DNA from: Adineta steineri
Taxonomy: Eukaryota > Rotifera > Eurotatoria > Adinetida > Adinetidae
DNA length: 64,000 bases
NCBI GenBank assembly: GCA_905250115.1
Contig: CAJNOI010000073.1
Coordinates: 113,211-177,210, forward strand
Direction of reading: 5' to 3'
Both the position numbers and the translations under genes were made by a program. Of the stretch, positions 24,662 through 34,182 are shown piece by piece. Below the pieces are notes generated by a model. It saw only the letters and a program-made list of their open reading frames with translations. It did no database searches and was not told where the DNA came from. Within the stretch, counting starts at the first letter, position 1, and every line of letters begins with the position of its first letter.

Positions 24662-25360
24662 CACTGTTGAGTTCGTAAGTAGGTGATCTATAAATCAATA
24701 CAAATAAATCGATTTATAAATCATAAATTTTTCAACCGAAAATTTAAAGTAGTTATAAATATTTTTGGTATTTATGAATCGGGTCCATTTATAAATCTGT
24801 TTTTGATTTATAAATACTTGAAAGATTTATAAATATCGAATTGATTTATAAATCCGATCCATTTACAAATATACGAACGATTTATAAATATATGAACGGT
24901 TTATAAATATCTACCTGATTTATAAATATCAACCTGATTTATAAATATCTACTTGATTTATAAATATATGGCCGATTTATAAATATCAACCTGACTTATA
25001 AATATAACTCGATTATAAACGAATATTGGATAAATAAGTGCGAGTATATTATATAAGCACCTGACCAGTTTACGAATTTTGAACTGATTGATAAACAAAA
25101 GTGATTAAATTATCTTTATCATTTTAACTTGAACTATGAGTATATAACATCCTCGTGGTGGAATACAATTTTACCAAATTTAAAAGCACTATTGTTACGA
25201 ATTTCTAGTAGACATTTAGACAGCTTCGAATTTCTAGACTTATCAATTTACCAATTTCGACCCTATTTATAAACCTCGACCACATTTATAAACATTTTAA
25301 ATTTTTTTAGATTTCTGATAAATTTAAATTTTTATCAAAATCATTTTAAACTCAACAGTG
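24662..25360. mobile_element. hAT-type MITE (699 bp) with internal AT-rich tandem array
   Basis: Terminal inverted repeats CACTGTTGAGTT and AACTCAACAGTG (12 of 12) are flanked by a perfect 8-bp duplication ACTTCGGT at 24654-24661 and 25361-25368. CA-starting TIRs and an 8-bp duplication are the hallmarks of the hAT superfamily. There is no transposase inside. About 24686-25020 is an array of roughly 20-bp units near GATTTATAAATATC.ACCT. Confidence 0.9.
24686..25020. repeat. Tandem array of about 20-bp AT-rich units inside a MITE
   Basis: Around 12-15 imperfect copies of GATTTATAAATATC plus 5-6 variable bases. The units at the left are more diverged than those from 24860 onward. Two further TTTATAAAC units occur near 25262-25292. 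Confidence 0.8.
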
Positions 25361-25793
25361 ACTTCGGTACTCCGGTGTGTTCATGCTATCATAATGAGAT
25401 TCTATCTAATGGGAGAAAGTGGGTCTCAAAATTCGGCCTGAACCCATCACATCCTAAACGAAAGAGATAAGCTGTATTATTTCACCTATAAATCCGTGAA
25501 AATAGAGTCAAATACCTAATAGCTCAGTGCCAGAGTGCTCAGCGCGGCAAGCGTTTGCAAGTCCTGAACGTTCTGATGAATTTCTATATGTTTCATCAAG
25601 GCAGGTGTGCAGATCTCGCGGATATATTCACCGAAAATAGCGCTGAATCGGGGTTTAAAACAGCTCTGGGCCTGGCGCTCTTACAGATCGAAGTGGAGGG
25701 TGAAACAAACTAGTATATCTTGTAGAGCAAGTGTCACTCTATCGAATTCCTGCTTCCTGATACGATTTTTGATTTACGCTCCGCCACCTATAT

Positions 25794-26477
25794 CAGTGGC
25801 GTAGCCAGGATTTTTAGACCAATGGGCAAACTTCTAGTAACTCGAAAAATTCGATGGGCAAAATGGGCAAGATTTTTATTGATGGGCCAAAAATTTTTAG
25901 CCGAGTAAAGTACTGACAACGTATAAAAAGCAGAAAAAGAAGGAAATGAGAGTCTTATAATTAAGAACATGCATTAAACTTAGACTCAGATCTTAAGCCC
26001 AAGTTAAGTGCATTTTAACTCTCTTAATAACTTTGTTTATAACATTTATGTTTCAAACTCAAACATCACGATCAGACTGACGAGAACTTATTTGTGTATA
26101 TAATTTCAACATAAAGGGTTGTCGTGAAGTGTTAAATATTCGAGGCAGTCGAAAAATTTCTCAAAAAGTTCTCAAACTTCTATAAACTATCGAAATTTTA
26201 AAAATTTTGGACGATTTTTGTGAGTTTTTAACGACTTTTTTGAAAACTTTTCCAAAATTTATATAAATTATCGAAATTTTTGCGAAGATTTCTAGAAATT
26301 TTTAAAGACATTTTCGAAAATTTGTTCAAAATTTTTCGAAATCTCTTAATAGTTTTTAAAAAGTATGAAGAAGTAAAATTTCAATGGGCAAAGGCTAATT
26401 ATTAAAAATTACAATGGGCAAATCTCCAAATGCAATGGGCAATTGCCCATTTGCCCCCCCCCCTGGCTACGCCACTG
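25794..26477. mobile_element. hAT-type MITE (684 bp)
   Basis: TIRs CAGTGGCGTAGCCAGG and CCTGGCTACGCCACTG match at 16 of 16. They are flanked by a perfect 8-bp duplication ACCTATAT at 25786-25793 and 26478-26485. Internal sequence is AT-rich with recurring CAATGGGCAAA and AAATTTTTCGA motifs and no transposase frame. A C10 run directly precedes the right TIR. Confidence 0.93.
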
Positions 26478-27068
26478 ACCTATATGGCATGTAATGAGCA
26501 GATAGGCTCATGAAATTTTTTTAGACTCTATGAATTCCGATGCATCTTGATGAGAGCAATTCGAATATTTTATTGATTTCAAAATTTCAGCGAGTTATGG
26601 TAGAGTTTGATCGACTACAAGGCAGAATACTACCCTCATTTTTTTGCGACAAAAAGGCGAATAATCGCAAGACCTCTTCTCACTATGTATCCGCTATCCT
26701 GGTCAAAATAAGGTATAATTGAAAAACGATTTTTAGCAAAATGATCAGCGAAAGAAGTTCTACAAACTCTGAAAGCTTTAGCGACATCGGAGATAGTCAT
26801 CGGATAGACCTGGCGACACTCTATGTGCACATCCAATTACCGCAAAGTAATGACTATCACGAATGCTGTAGCTTAATCTGCGTAATTCATCGAACTGACT
26901 CATGAAGAAGACAAGAAACTCATATTGTTCAGTACGAGGTACAGTACCTCGGTGCAAAGTGTGGCGTTACAATAAATGCCAGTTGTACTTGTACTGACTG
27001 TACTGATACTCGTCCGATGCCTGCTCATTACGAAATGCTGAAGTCATCTAAATGGATCTATGTCTGAT

Positions 27069-27220
27069 CGCCAATACTGATTTTCGCCAATGGTACATTC
27101 GGCAACTGGCGAAATTCCGAGAACATTCGCCAATTTGGCGAATTGCTAGTATGAAATTCGCCAATATATAATATGGTTCCTATTATCTTGTTCGCTAATT
27201 GGCGAATTACTGAATTGGCG
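27069..27220. repeat. Inverted TTCGCCAA/TTGGCGAA cluster, probable small MITE
   Basis: Eight or more copies of the octamer or its complement lie in 150 bp, including the perfect palindrome TTCGCCAATTTGGCGAA. The outer ends CGCCAATACTGATTTTCGCC and the complement of TGAATTGGCG are related inverted repeats. No target duplication seen. Confidence 0.65.
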
Positions 27221-27918
27221 AAGAGATTTTATACCCATCTAAATATAAAACTAAAAAGTCTCCCAATCGGAAAAGTAAATTTATCTTTCTCATTTGCATC
27301 ACTTATCCCAACAGGTGAATAGTATTAGAAAGACTGATTCAAGGCCTATACTAAGCCAACAATTCATTTTTTAACTCCAAGAAGATCAAAAATAAGAATT
27401 CCCAAAGAAATTGAACCGAATCTTAAAATCGGTTTCGCTTGACTACAAATATGTACAAAACTGCACAATGATCCTGTGTTCTCATGATTGTATCTAACTT
27501 TTACTTTCGTCCTTCGTTCATCTATCTCGTGCAATATTGCTAATACTTGAACTGCTGGCTAAATAGAATTGAACTAATTATTTTTGAGAGCCGTAAAGTG
27601 ACACTCAAAGACTAATTCATGTCATTGCACACGCAAATTACAGAATACGACATACTTGTGAAGTGTAATGCACCAACGTTCGTGAGAAGAATAATTTGAA
27701 AGTGAAATTTGACGAAATGAAATCAAGGTTGATACAGACATTTTGTTTGCCTTGCAAGAAAACTGATAAGCAACAGAAGATTCTGATGCAACGTGTATAA
27801 AAAAAGAAAAGAGAAAAAACCCATTAATCAGTTCTTATCAAACTTTCACCGTAGAGTTTCTTCCAAATAACACTTGAAATGCAAATACGAGAATCAAATT
27901 TTTGAATCTTCCCCATCG

Positions 27919-27963
27919 TAGGTGTCAGTGATTCTTCGGATGTGGGTGTGGGCATCGGCGGGC
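27919..27963. repeat. Telomere-like G-rich tract, copy f (one arm)
   Basis: GGATGTGGGTGTGGGCATCGG on the plus strand, without a clear C-rich partner. Confidence 0.55.
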
Positions 27964-28251
27964 CACCAGAAGGCAGTTGGTGGCAATTGACATAATCAAA
28001 AAAATTAAATATAGTATTTGTTTACGTATATGCTTAAGAATTATTGCATGAAAGAGAACTTCAAGAATTAAGAAAATATTATTTAACCATCTATGATAAT
28101 TTAAAAGCTGAACAGCGACTCTACCAAACCAAGATGACGAAGTAGTGTCAAACTTGAAACTTGAATTTAACTATTCCTTCAAGTATCTAACTATCCATCT
28201 ATTCAACTATCTCAAATATTTCAAGTTTTCAATTATTTCAATTATTACAAA

Positions 28252-28338
28252 GATGGGTGTGGTTGAGTATGGGTGTGGGTGGATGTAAATGAGAATCAAA
28301 CAAAATACCCACATCCACCCACAGCCACACTCACACAC
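28252..28338. repeat. Telomere-like G-rich palindrome, copy g
   Basis: GATGGGTGTGG...GGGTGTGGGTGGATG, about 25 nt spacer, then CCCACATCCACCCACAGCC ending CACTCACACAC. Confidence 0.8.
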
Positions 28339-28463
28339 ATATTTTGGTATTCTAGAGGCTCTGTGAGATGTCAGAGATCCCTTTGGATCCCAGAAATTCA
28401 GTGATATCACAGAGGTTCCTTAAAACTCTAGAGATTTATTAGAGTTCCAAAAATGCGTTTATA

Positions 28464-28571
28464 GGAGAGTGTATGGATGTGAGTGGTTAAATCTGAACGA
28501 ATATAACATCTACCCCACCCTACATCCACTCACACTCATCCTCTCAGCCACAGCTACACTCGCACCCTCAA
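28464..28571. repeat. Telomere-like G-rich palindrome, copy h
   Basis: GAGTGTATGGATGTGAGTGG is followed after about 25 nt by CATCCACTCACACTCATCC and a second C-rich part ending CGCACCCTCAAA. Confidence 0.75.
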
Positions 28572-28836
28572 ATAAAATTATCATTTTTCTCTGATACTAT
28601 ATTTGTCTTTGTCGAAATGATCCATCAAATGAGTCATTTATATCGAAAATACTGCTAACGTCTTCGATTCATTAATGTTAATCTTGTGTTATATAAAAAT
28701 AATTGATGTTTAAGATACATACAAAGACAGACTATATGCTCAGCCCCACCATTTTGAAAATCTTGGTGATGCCAGTAATTTAGATTATACATTATTATAT
28801 TCTATCTGATATTAATTACACTTAAGAATGAAAATA

Positions 28837-29604
28837 TTAGGTTGAAGAATGTTTACTAAATTCAACATAAACACAATTATGATCTGTCACTCCTTTAGTA
28901 TCAATTATCGAACATTTTGTCAAATTCCATCGTTCATTAACACGAGGATGTACATAAATATAATCAATACGTGTTCCATATGCACATGTTGACAGTTGTT
29001 CATCTTTTATTTGCGGATTTATTAATTTAAATGCATCTTGATAATTCCATTGTTGTGTTATTAAATGAGTTAAATCAAAACGAGGTTTTTCCCAATTCGA
29101 TTTTTCACGTTTATCGACAATAATCTTTTCATAATAATTATCCGAATAATCATCTCTTGTTAAAGAATTCATATCACCCATAAGTATATCGATATCCGGA
29201 TCATATGGTTTAAATTCTTTAATTTGTTCTAATCGAACATCTTCTTCCATATGATCTAAATGTGTCACAGCACATGTAAAATCATCTATAGAACATTGAA
29301 GAAAAGATCTAGTACCACCTTGACAAATTAAACTTGATTGTTGATTTGAATAAGATTGAATTGGATAACATGATAGAATACCATTCCCAGCAGCATTTCC
29401 ATTCCATGGTCCATAGATTGAATAAGGTAATGACATATCTTGAGAAAATTTCTTCCATTTATCATTGTTTTGTATTTCTTCAACAGCAATACAATGTAAA
29501 TTTAATGGTTTAAGAATCGATACTAATTCATCGATATTACTTTGACGATTTTCAGGCTTACGAAAAGAATGTACATTGATTGTAGCTAAACGAAATATCG
29601 ACAT
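28837..29604 (-). CDS. Endonuclease/exonuclease/phosphatase (EEP) family protein
   Basis: An intronless 255-residue protein covering little more than the EEP fold. Catalytic motifs are all visible: N10 (ATINVHS), the metal-binding E42/E43 (AVEEIQN), H115 (VTHLDH), D144 and N146 (GDMNS), the RIDYIYVHP stretch at about 212, and D241-H242 (TDHN). The family uses Mg2+ to cleave phosphodiester bonds in nucleic acids or inositol phospholipids, and includes AP endonucleases, TDP2, deadenylases and sphingomyelinases. No extra domain or signal peptide points to one substrate. The size and GDMNS motif are compatible with a TDP2-like or bacterial-type EEP enzyme. The start is the first ATG of the frame. 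Confidence 0.85.
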   Translation of the reverse strand: MSIFRLATINVHSFRKPENRQSNIDELVSILKPLNLHCIAVEEIQNNDKWKKFSQDMSLPYSIYGPWNGNAAGNGILSCYPIQSYSNQQSSLICQGGTRSFLQCSIDDFTCAVTHLDHMEEDVRLEQIKEFKPYDPDIDILMGDMNSLTRDDYSDNYYEKIIVDKREKSNWEKPRFDLTHLITQQWNYQDAFKLINPQIKDEQLSTCAYGTRIDYIYVHPRVNERWNLTKCSIIDTKGVTDHNCVYVEFSKHSST

Positions 29605-30139
29605 TTTCGTTTTTGATATGACATTGTTTACGTTAAAACGAAATTATTTTCTTTCTTCTTTTGTTATAACGATGATGCATTTTCATTGGATAGATTCTTA
29701 GACATATCACACTATAACAGGTTGTTTTGTTACTATACAAAAACTTTTCACTGACATAAATGATGTTAATTTGATATCAAATTCAGTGTGATCTTTTCAA
29801 CGAATCAATACTATATAAATTCATAGTGGTTTACATATTTTATCAATGAGAGAAACGAGTGAAGTTTATTTTATCAAAATATATTTCAGCAATAAAGTTC
29901 TTGAGGGTGTAAGTGTTAAGGACTCTTCTTCTCTCACAACCACACCTCTCACATCAAGTATCAAGTCTGAATATTTAATCTGTTGTATCCATCACGAATT
30001 TATTAGATGTAAAATGCATGCATTCCTTTTCTCTACACTCAGAAGAACTCAATTTTTACCCTTATTATTATCATCGATTTATTATCTTGAATAAACAAAT
30101 ACAAAGAAATCAACAACAGAAATGGAAATTAAGAAGTTT
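29605..30139. other. Intergenic region
   Basis: AT-rich. Holds G-rich palindrome copy i (29899-29957). The plus-strand open frame at 29846-30094 runs through this repeat and is not believed. Confidence 0.55.
29899..29957. repeat. Telomere-like G-rich palindrome, copy i (degenerate)
   Basis: TTCTTGAGGGTGTAAGTG begins it and CACAACCACACCTCTCAC ends it. The arms are diverged, but the CTTGAGGGTGT boundary is kept. Confidence 0.65.
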
Positions 30140-32175
30140 TTAAAACCACATAATCAATTGTTTGTGATCATTTATTTTATACAGAAAATTATATTGGTCA
30201 TCTGAAGACGTTTTCAACATAAGTTCATCGACCATGTGAATAAATGTATCCGTAAATATCTGTGCTTCTGCTGTGTCATCAATTTTCAATAATAATCTTT
30301 TTATATTGAAGAATTTGTATAGATGTAAAATAAGTAACACATTCCATATTTTACTTGGGTGCTTGGTTACACATTTGAAATGTTTTATATTCAATGATAA
30401 TTGTGACAGACCAGTCCATAGTTCATCTTTAGTGATATGATTGGAATCATAATAAAGTACTAATGTGTGGATAGTTGATATCGTTGATATTAAACTTTGA
30501 TGCTGTAGATAGATATTGCAAGGAAGTTTTAATTCGAATAAATTATGGAAATAATTCATGAATGGAATTAGAAATGATGGTTGCAGAGAATCGAAATCGA
30601 TAAGTTTTAAAGATTTTATCCGTGTTAAATCAATTGTATGAGATAAATCATTAATCATTTGCAATGAACGCTCATTACTATGATCTGAGAAACGATTAAT
30701 TAAAATTAAGGATTCAGCATTCGAATAATAACGTTGTCCAGTTATTGCATTCGATCTTTGATCATATAATTGGATATATAGATGTTGAACATTACTAGTC
30801 GGATAGGACTGATCTGGTATTGTTGTTTTTGTGGACAACGTTTCTATATCATACAGAATTGTATGAAAATATTTAATGGGCCATGGTAACGAATAAAAAA
30901 CAAATTTGATGTCAACATTTGGATTATAGTCAATTGCAAAATACCAACGAGCATCCAGGAAAAACTTTGTTTGAAATGATGATAATATTTCTTTGATGTT
31001 AATTGGATGGACTGGTAACTCAGATAACGTGATATCCAGCTGAAAATGTTTTAATACTGAAAATGATTTTAAGAATATTTCCCATTTTTGACCATCGGCA
31101 TACTCATAAGACCAACATGATATTGCGAGACGTTTTAATTGATGAGATAACGGTCGTAGCAAAAGTTGTAATTGATCAAATTCTTTTAATATAAACAACA
31201 AATAATTAGAAATATCGAGTGAAGAAGATCTGAAGTTTATCGTTTAAGAACGCTTAATAAAGTTGACATGTTACGAACATGAGATTTCATAACAGGGAAA
31301 AATTTCATTTGTCAACGATCTTTGCTAACTATGAGTATAAATAAGTTGAATGCGCTATCTATGAAGAACTGTTTCGCAACTAAACAGTGCAGATAGGAAA
31401 TCTTTTTTAGAACAAGACAATTTCATTCATTACCTAACAGTTGTACATATAATTGTAAATCGTTTAAATTCGGTACCAATTGATGAAGATTATTATTATT
31501 GTTATCAATAGATGTTGAATACACATGAGATCTAATGTAGATAAATAGTTTCTTTAGTTTTGGTAAATATCGAAGTAATTCTTTGAATTGTTGGATTCGA
31601 AAATATCGATATACACATAAATATTCAATATTTGATACTATATTTGGTAGTTCAATTGTTGAATATGATGGATAATAATAATTTAAAAATAATAATTCAA
31701 ATTGTTTTAATGAAGGCATGGTGATGAATTGTGAAAATTGGTTTAAATCTAAATCGACTTTTGATTGAATACGTAAGAAGACTAGTTGTGTCAACGATGG
31801 TAATAGAGATAGTAAATAAATAGCATTATCTTTATTTAAATTTTTGATTTTTAATGATGTTACATTTTCTAGTTTTACTTGATCCAGAATACGAATACAT
31901 GAACATAAATCATCATCGATATCTAAAGTAAACATTGTCAAATTGTTTCGACATTGAATTGTTGGTATCACTAGATTTTGATAATAATCCAATGTTGCTT
32001 TTCGTTGAATATTATTTAAATCGATGTGATATAATGGCATTGAATGAATTACATTCTTGAATCTTTTATTTAGATTATACAATGATTGAAACAGATCGTG
32101 AGCATTCAAATATTCAAATATCATTAAGAATATTTCATTAGGCAATATTTCTTCAAATTGAGATAATAACGACAT
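30140..32175 (-). CDS. F-box / leucine-rich-repeat-like protein 2
   Basis: Exons complement(join(30140..31182, 31434..32175)) give 594 residues. The N-terminus is an F-box (MSLLSQFEEILPNEIFLMIF, then EYLNAHDLFQSLYNLNKRF). The remainder is a Leu/Ile-rich irregular LRR solenoid (LPKLKKLFIYIRSH; LKRLAISCWSY). The two open frames were joined because donor G|GTAATG at 31434 and acceptor AAAAG at 31183 restore the frame. The intron of about 250 bp is long for this genome. The first ATG of the frame is 32175; upstream codons in frame have only a TTG start. It shares layout with the gene at 16695-18703 but is clearly diverged. It is probably a substrate adaptor of an SCF ubiquitin ligase. Confidence 0.8.
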
Positions 32176-32910
32176 TTTATTGTTGTGATACCACCGAAAA
32201 ATTCTTTTATACTGTCTTTTCACTTTCAAGATACATTGTGAATGTGAAGACAAAGCATATGATAATAATTCTCACAATTTATTGACATTGCCGATTGATG
32301 TTTTCTTTGGGATGTATACTCAACCAATGGTATACTTTATCATGACCTCTTTCGAATTATTTTTTTCATTTCCTTTTTTTAAGCATTATAAAGGTGTGAA
32401 TATCGATCACAGATATATATATCATATGAATTGTGTACAAATCAGAGATTCCATTCAATATATCATCCTCCGATCTATCGTAATCGATTAGAGATAACTG
32501 CCATTCTGCATTACAAATGAAGGGTTAAATTGAAGAATCAGCTATAGTATAATCAGTTATGTGATCTCAAATCATATTGAGTTTCGATGAAATCAACAAT
32601 AATACTCATTGTTCGATTACATGAATGTGAATGCAAGATGTGTTAAATATCCACATCCACACCCTCACGTTTCTTAATCATGAGATAATTAAAATGATTT
32701 ATTAAGAATATTGGTGCGTGATGTTTGACTATACAGACAACAACAAGTGTTTAGAATGTGAGTAATACAAACTATATAAGTTATTTGTTTACAAAAAAAA
32801 AGTTACCGCCTCTGCTTTTATCTTTCATATAAGGAAAGACAATCTCTCAGTAGGTTATTTCATCAATAAATCAAATCCCTTCTAAGTGCATATTCACATG
32901 TAACTTAAGA
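32176..32910. other. Intergenic region
   Basis: AT-rich, divergent promoter region between the F-box gene (-) and a small ORF (+). A C-rich telomere-like tract, copy j, lies at 32651-32668. No other feature was recognised. Confidence 0.5.
32651..32668. repeat. Telomere-like C-rich tract, copy j (one arm)
   Basis: CCACATCCACACCCTCAC, corresponding to the right end of the palindrome family. No left arm is seen. Confidence 0.5.
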
Positions 32911-33069
32911 ATGACGATTTGTCCTGAATGTTATGGCGTTGGTGAAGCTGTTATAAGCTGTGGATTTTGCGGTTCATATATTTACGAAGAATGTTATATG
33001 CGTCATATGATTGAATGCGCTCTAGACGATGATAAACAGAAACTACATGAAGCAACAAAAGCCAGTTAA
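32911..33069 (+). CDS. 52-residue Cys-rich (zinc-binding-like) microprotein
   Basis: Reads ATG to TAA without an intron. Cysteines and histidine are spaced C4-x2-C7-x9-C17-x2-C20-x7-C28-x3-H32-x3-C36, which looks like a treble-clef, RING or B-box-like zinc site (CPEC...CGFC...CYMRH). The tail is acidic then basic (DDDKQKLHEATKAS). The regular CxxC pairs in a short ORF are unlikely by chance, but there is no recognised family and no signal peptide. It could be a stand-alone microprotein or an orphan exon of a larger gene. No splice acceptor was evident just before the ATG. Confidence 0.5.
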   Translation: MTICPECYGVGEAVISCGFCGSYIYEECYMRHMIECALDDDKQKLHEATKAS

Positions 33070-34182
33070 GGTAAACGCTTTATCTTCAAGTGCAAAAACT
33101 CTCAACATTAAGCTGTTTGAGTTGATGATAATCAAAAATACTTTCTCTCTCTAACTATAAAATTTCTGACTGCACCTCATTGATCGACATTTTACTTTTG
33201 CCTATATTTTAGGGCTTCTGTGCTGTATGATACAAAATGATTCAATGATATTTATATTCAAATAAATCAATCTTAAGTGAATGATATTATAGAAAAAAAG
33301 GTTTATTATTATTACTTTTAATTTTTATTAACATTGCTTGATAGAGCGTGAGTTACTGATCCCAAAGATTTAATATTCAGCTTTCTTAGTCACTCTTTTT
33401 AAGTAAAAAAATATGAAAAACATTATTTTTATTTATTCTCATGCTATCCGATCTAATATGAACATAAATTTCCGATGGCAGCAGCACATAGTAACCCACG
33501 CTCTATCAAGCCATATGTAAAAAACGTAAGAAGAAAACATTTCACTTGAAGTTTGAATTGTCTGCACCTCATAAAAATTGTTCAATCTAAAATATTCCAA
33601 GTATTCAGTAGTAACCCATTGATCATATTGTTTCCAATATCATTAAATATTCATCATAACACTAACCTAAGATGTTCAGATTGTATGCCATATGTTCTAA
33701 TATATATATATATATACATATCCACAAATTTAATAATCTAAAGTTTTGTCGAAGACATATGTCGCCAATCTAGAAGATACACGCATAGATCGGTGTATGT
33801 ATACTGTTAAAACTCGTCGGTATTGAATGCATTTAAAAGTAAAAACTCGGCGCTAGTTTTATTTTTTTTTTTCTTTCAAGACTATAGTACTTTTGTTTTT
33901 ATTAAAAGCAATTCGGAATAAGATTATGTTTGTACTACCTAATGGAAGTTAACAAACAATTATTCCGAAATGCATGTGAAAAAAAACCAAAAAAAAATGA
34001 AAGAGAGATAATAACAAATCAAAGAGACAAAAAGAAAAAAAAACGAAGATGAATGACACGAATGAGAGCCACCGGCAGTAGGTGTTCACATATGACTAGA
34101 CGGACACATTCTCTTGTGTATAAGACTCTCTTTATGTTGGTTGGTTTGTTTTGCCCACTTGCCGAGAGGCCGTCTTGAAATA
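33070..34182. other. Intergenic region
   Basis: AT-rich. Contains a foldback at 33336-33511 and a small hairpin near 33911-33970 with ATTCGGAATA and TATTCCGAA ends. It ends in purine-rich sequence downstream of RECQL5. Confidence 0.55.
33336..33511. repeat. Foldback/MITE-like element with 21-nt inverted ends
   Basis: The left end GCTTGATAGAGCGTGAGTTA(C) and the complement of the right end (33491-33511) differ at one of 21 positions. The element is about 176 bp. No target duplication was recognised. Confidence 0.7.

Larger units (their letters stand above)
23743..28836. other. 5-kb gene-poor, repeat-rich block
   Basis: No gene could be supported. Contents: G-rich elements e, f, g and h, hAT-type MITEs at 24662-25360 and 25794-26477, and an inverted TTCGCCAA cluster at 27069-27220. 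Parts such as 23960-24650 and 25400-25790 are less AT-rich than the surroundings and may be decayed transposon sequence. The minus-strand open frame at 24389-24664 (91 codons) has no recognised domain and abuts a MITE target site. Confidence 0.6.

Noticed and set aside
24389..24664. 91-codon minus-strand frame in the repeat block
   Set aside because: No recognised domain. When the neighbouring MITE is removed in thought, the frame does not extend upstream without stops.
25573..25640. CTGATGA followed later by GAAA, suggesting a hammerhead ribozyme
   Set aside because: Helices II and III could not be formed with the required core spacing.
26935..26951. Perfect short palindrome CGAGGTACAGTACCTCG
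   Set aside because: It is too short to separate from chance, and no gene or tRNA structure lies around it.
33911..33970. Hairpin with ATTCGGAATA/TATTCCGAA ends
   Set aside because: Arms of only about 10 nt and no target duplication; noted only as part of the intergenic region.
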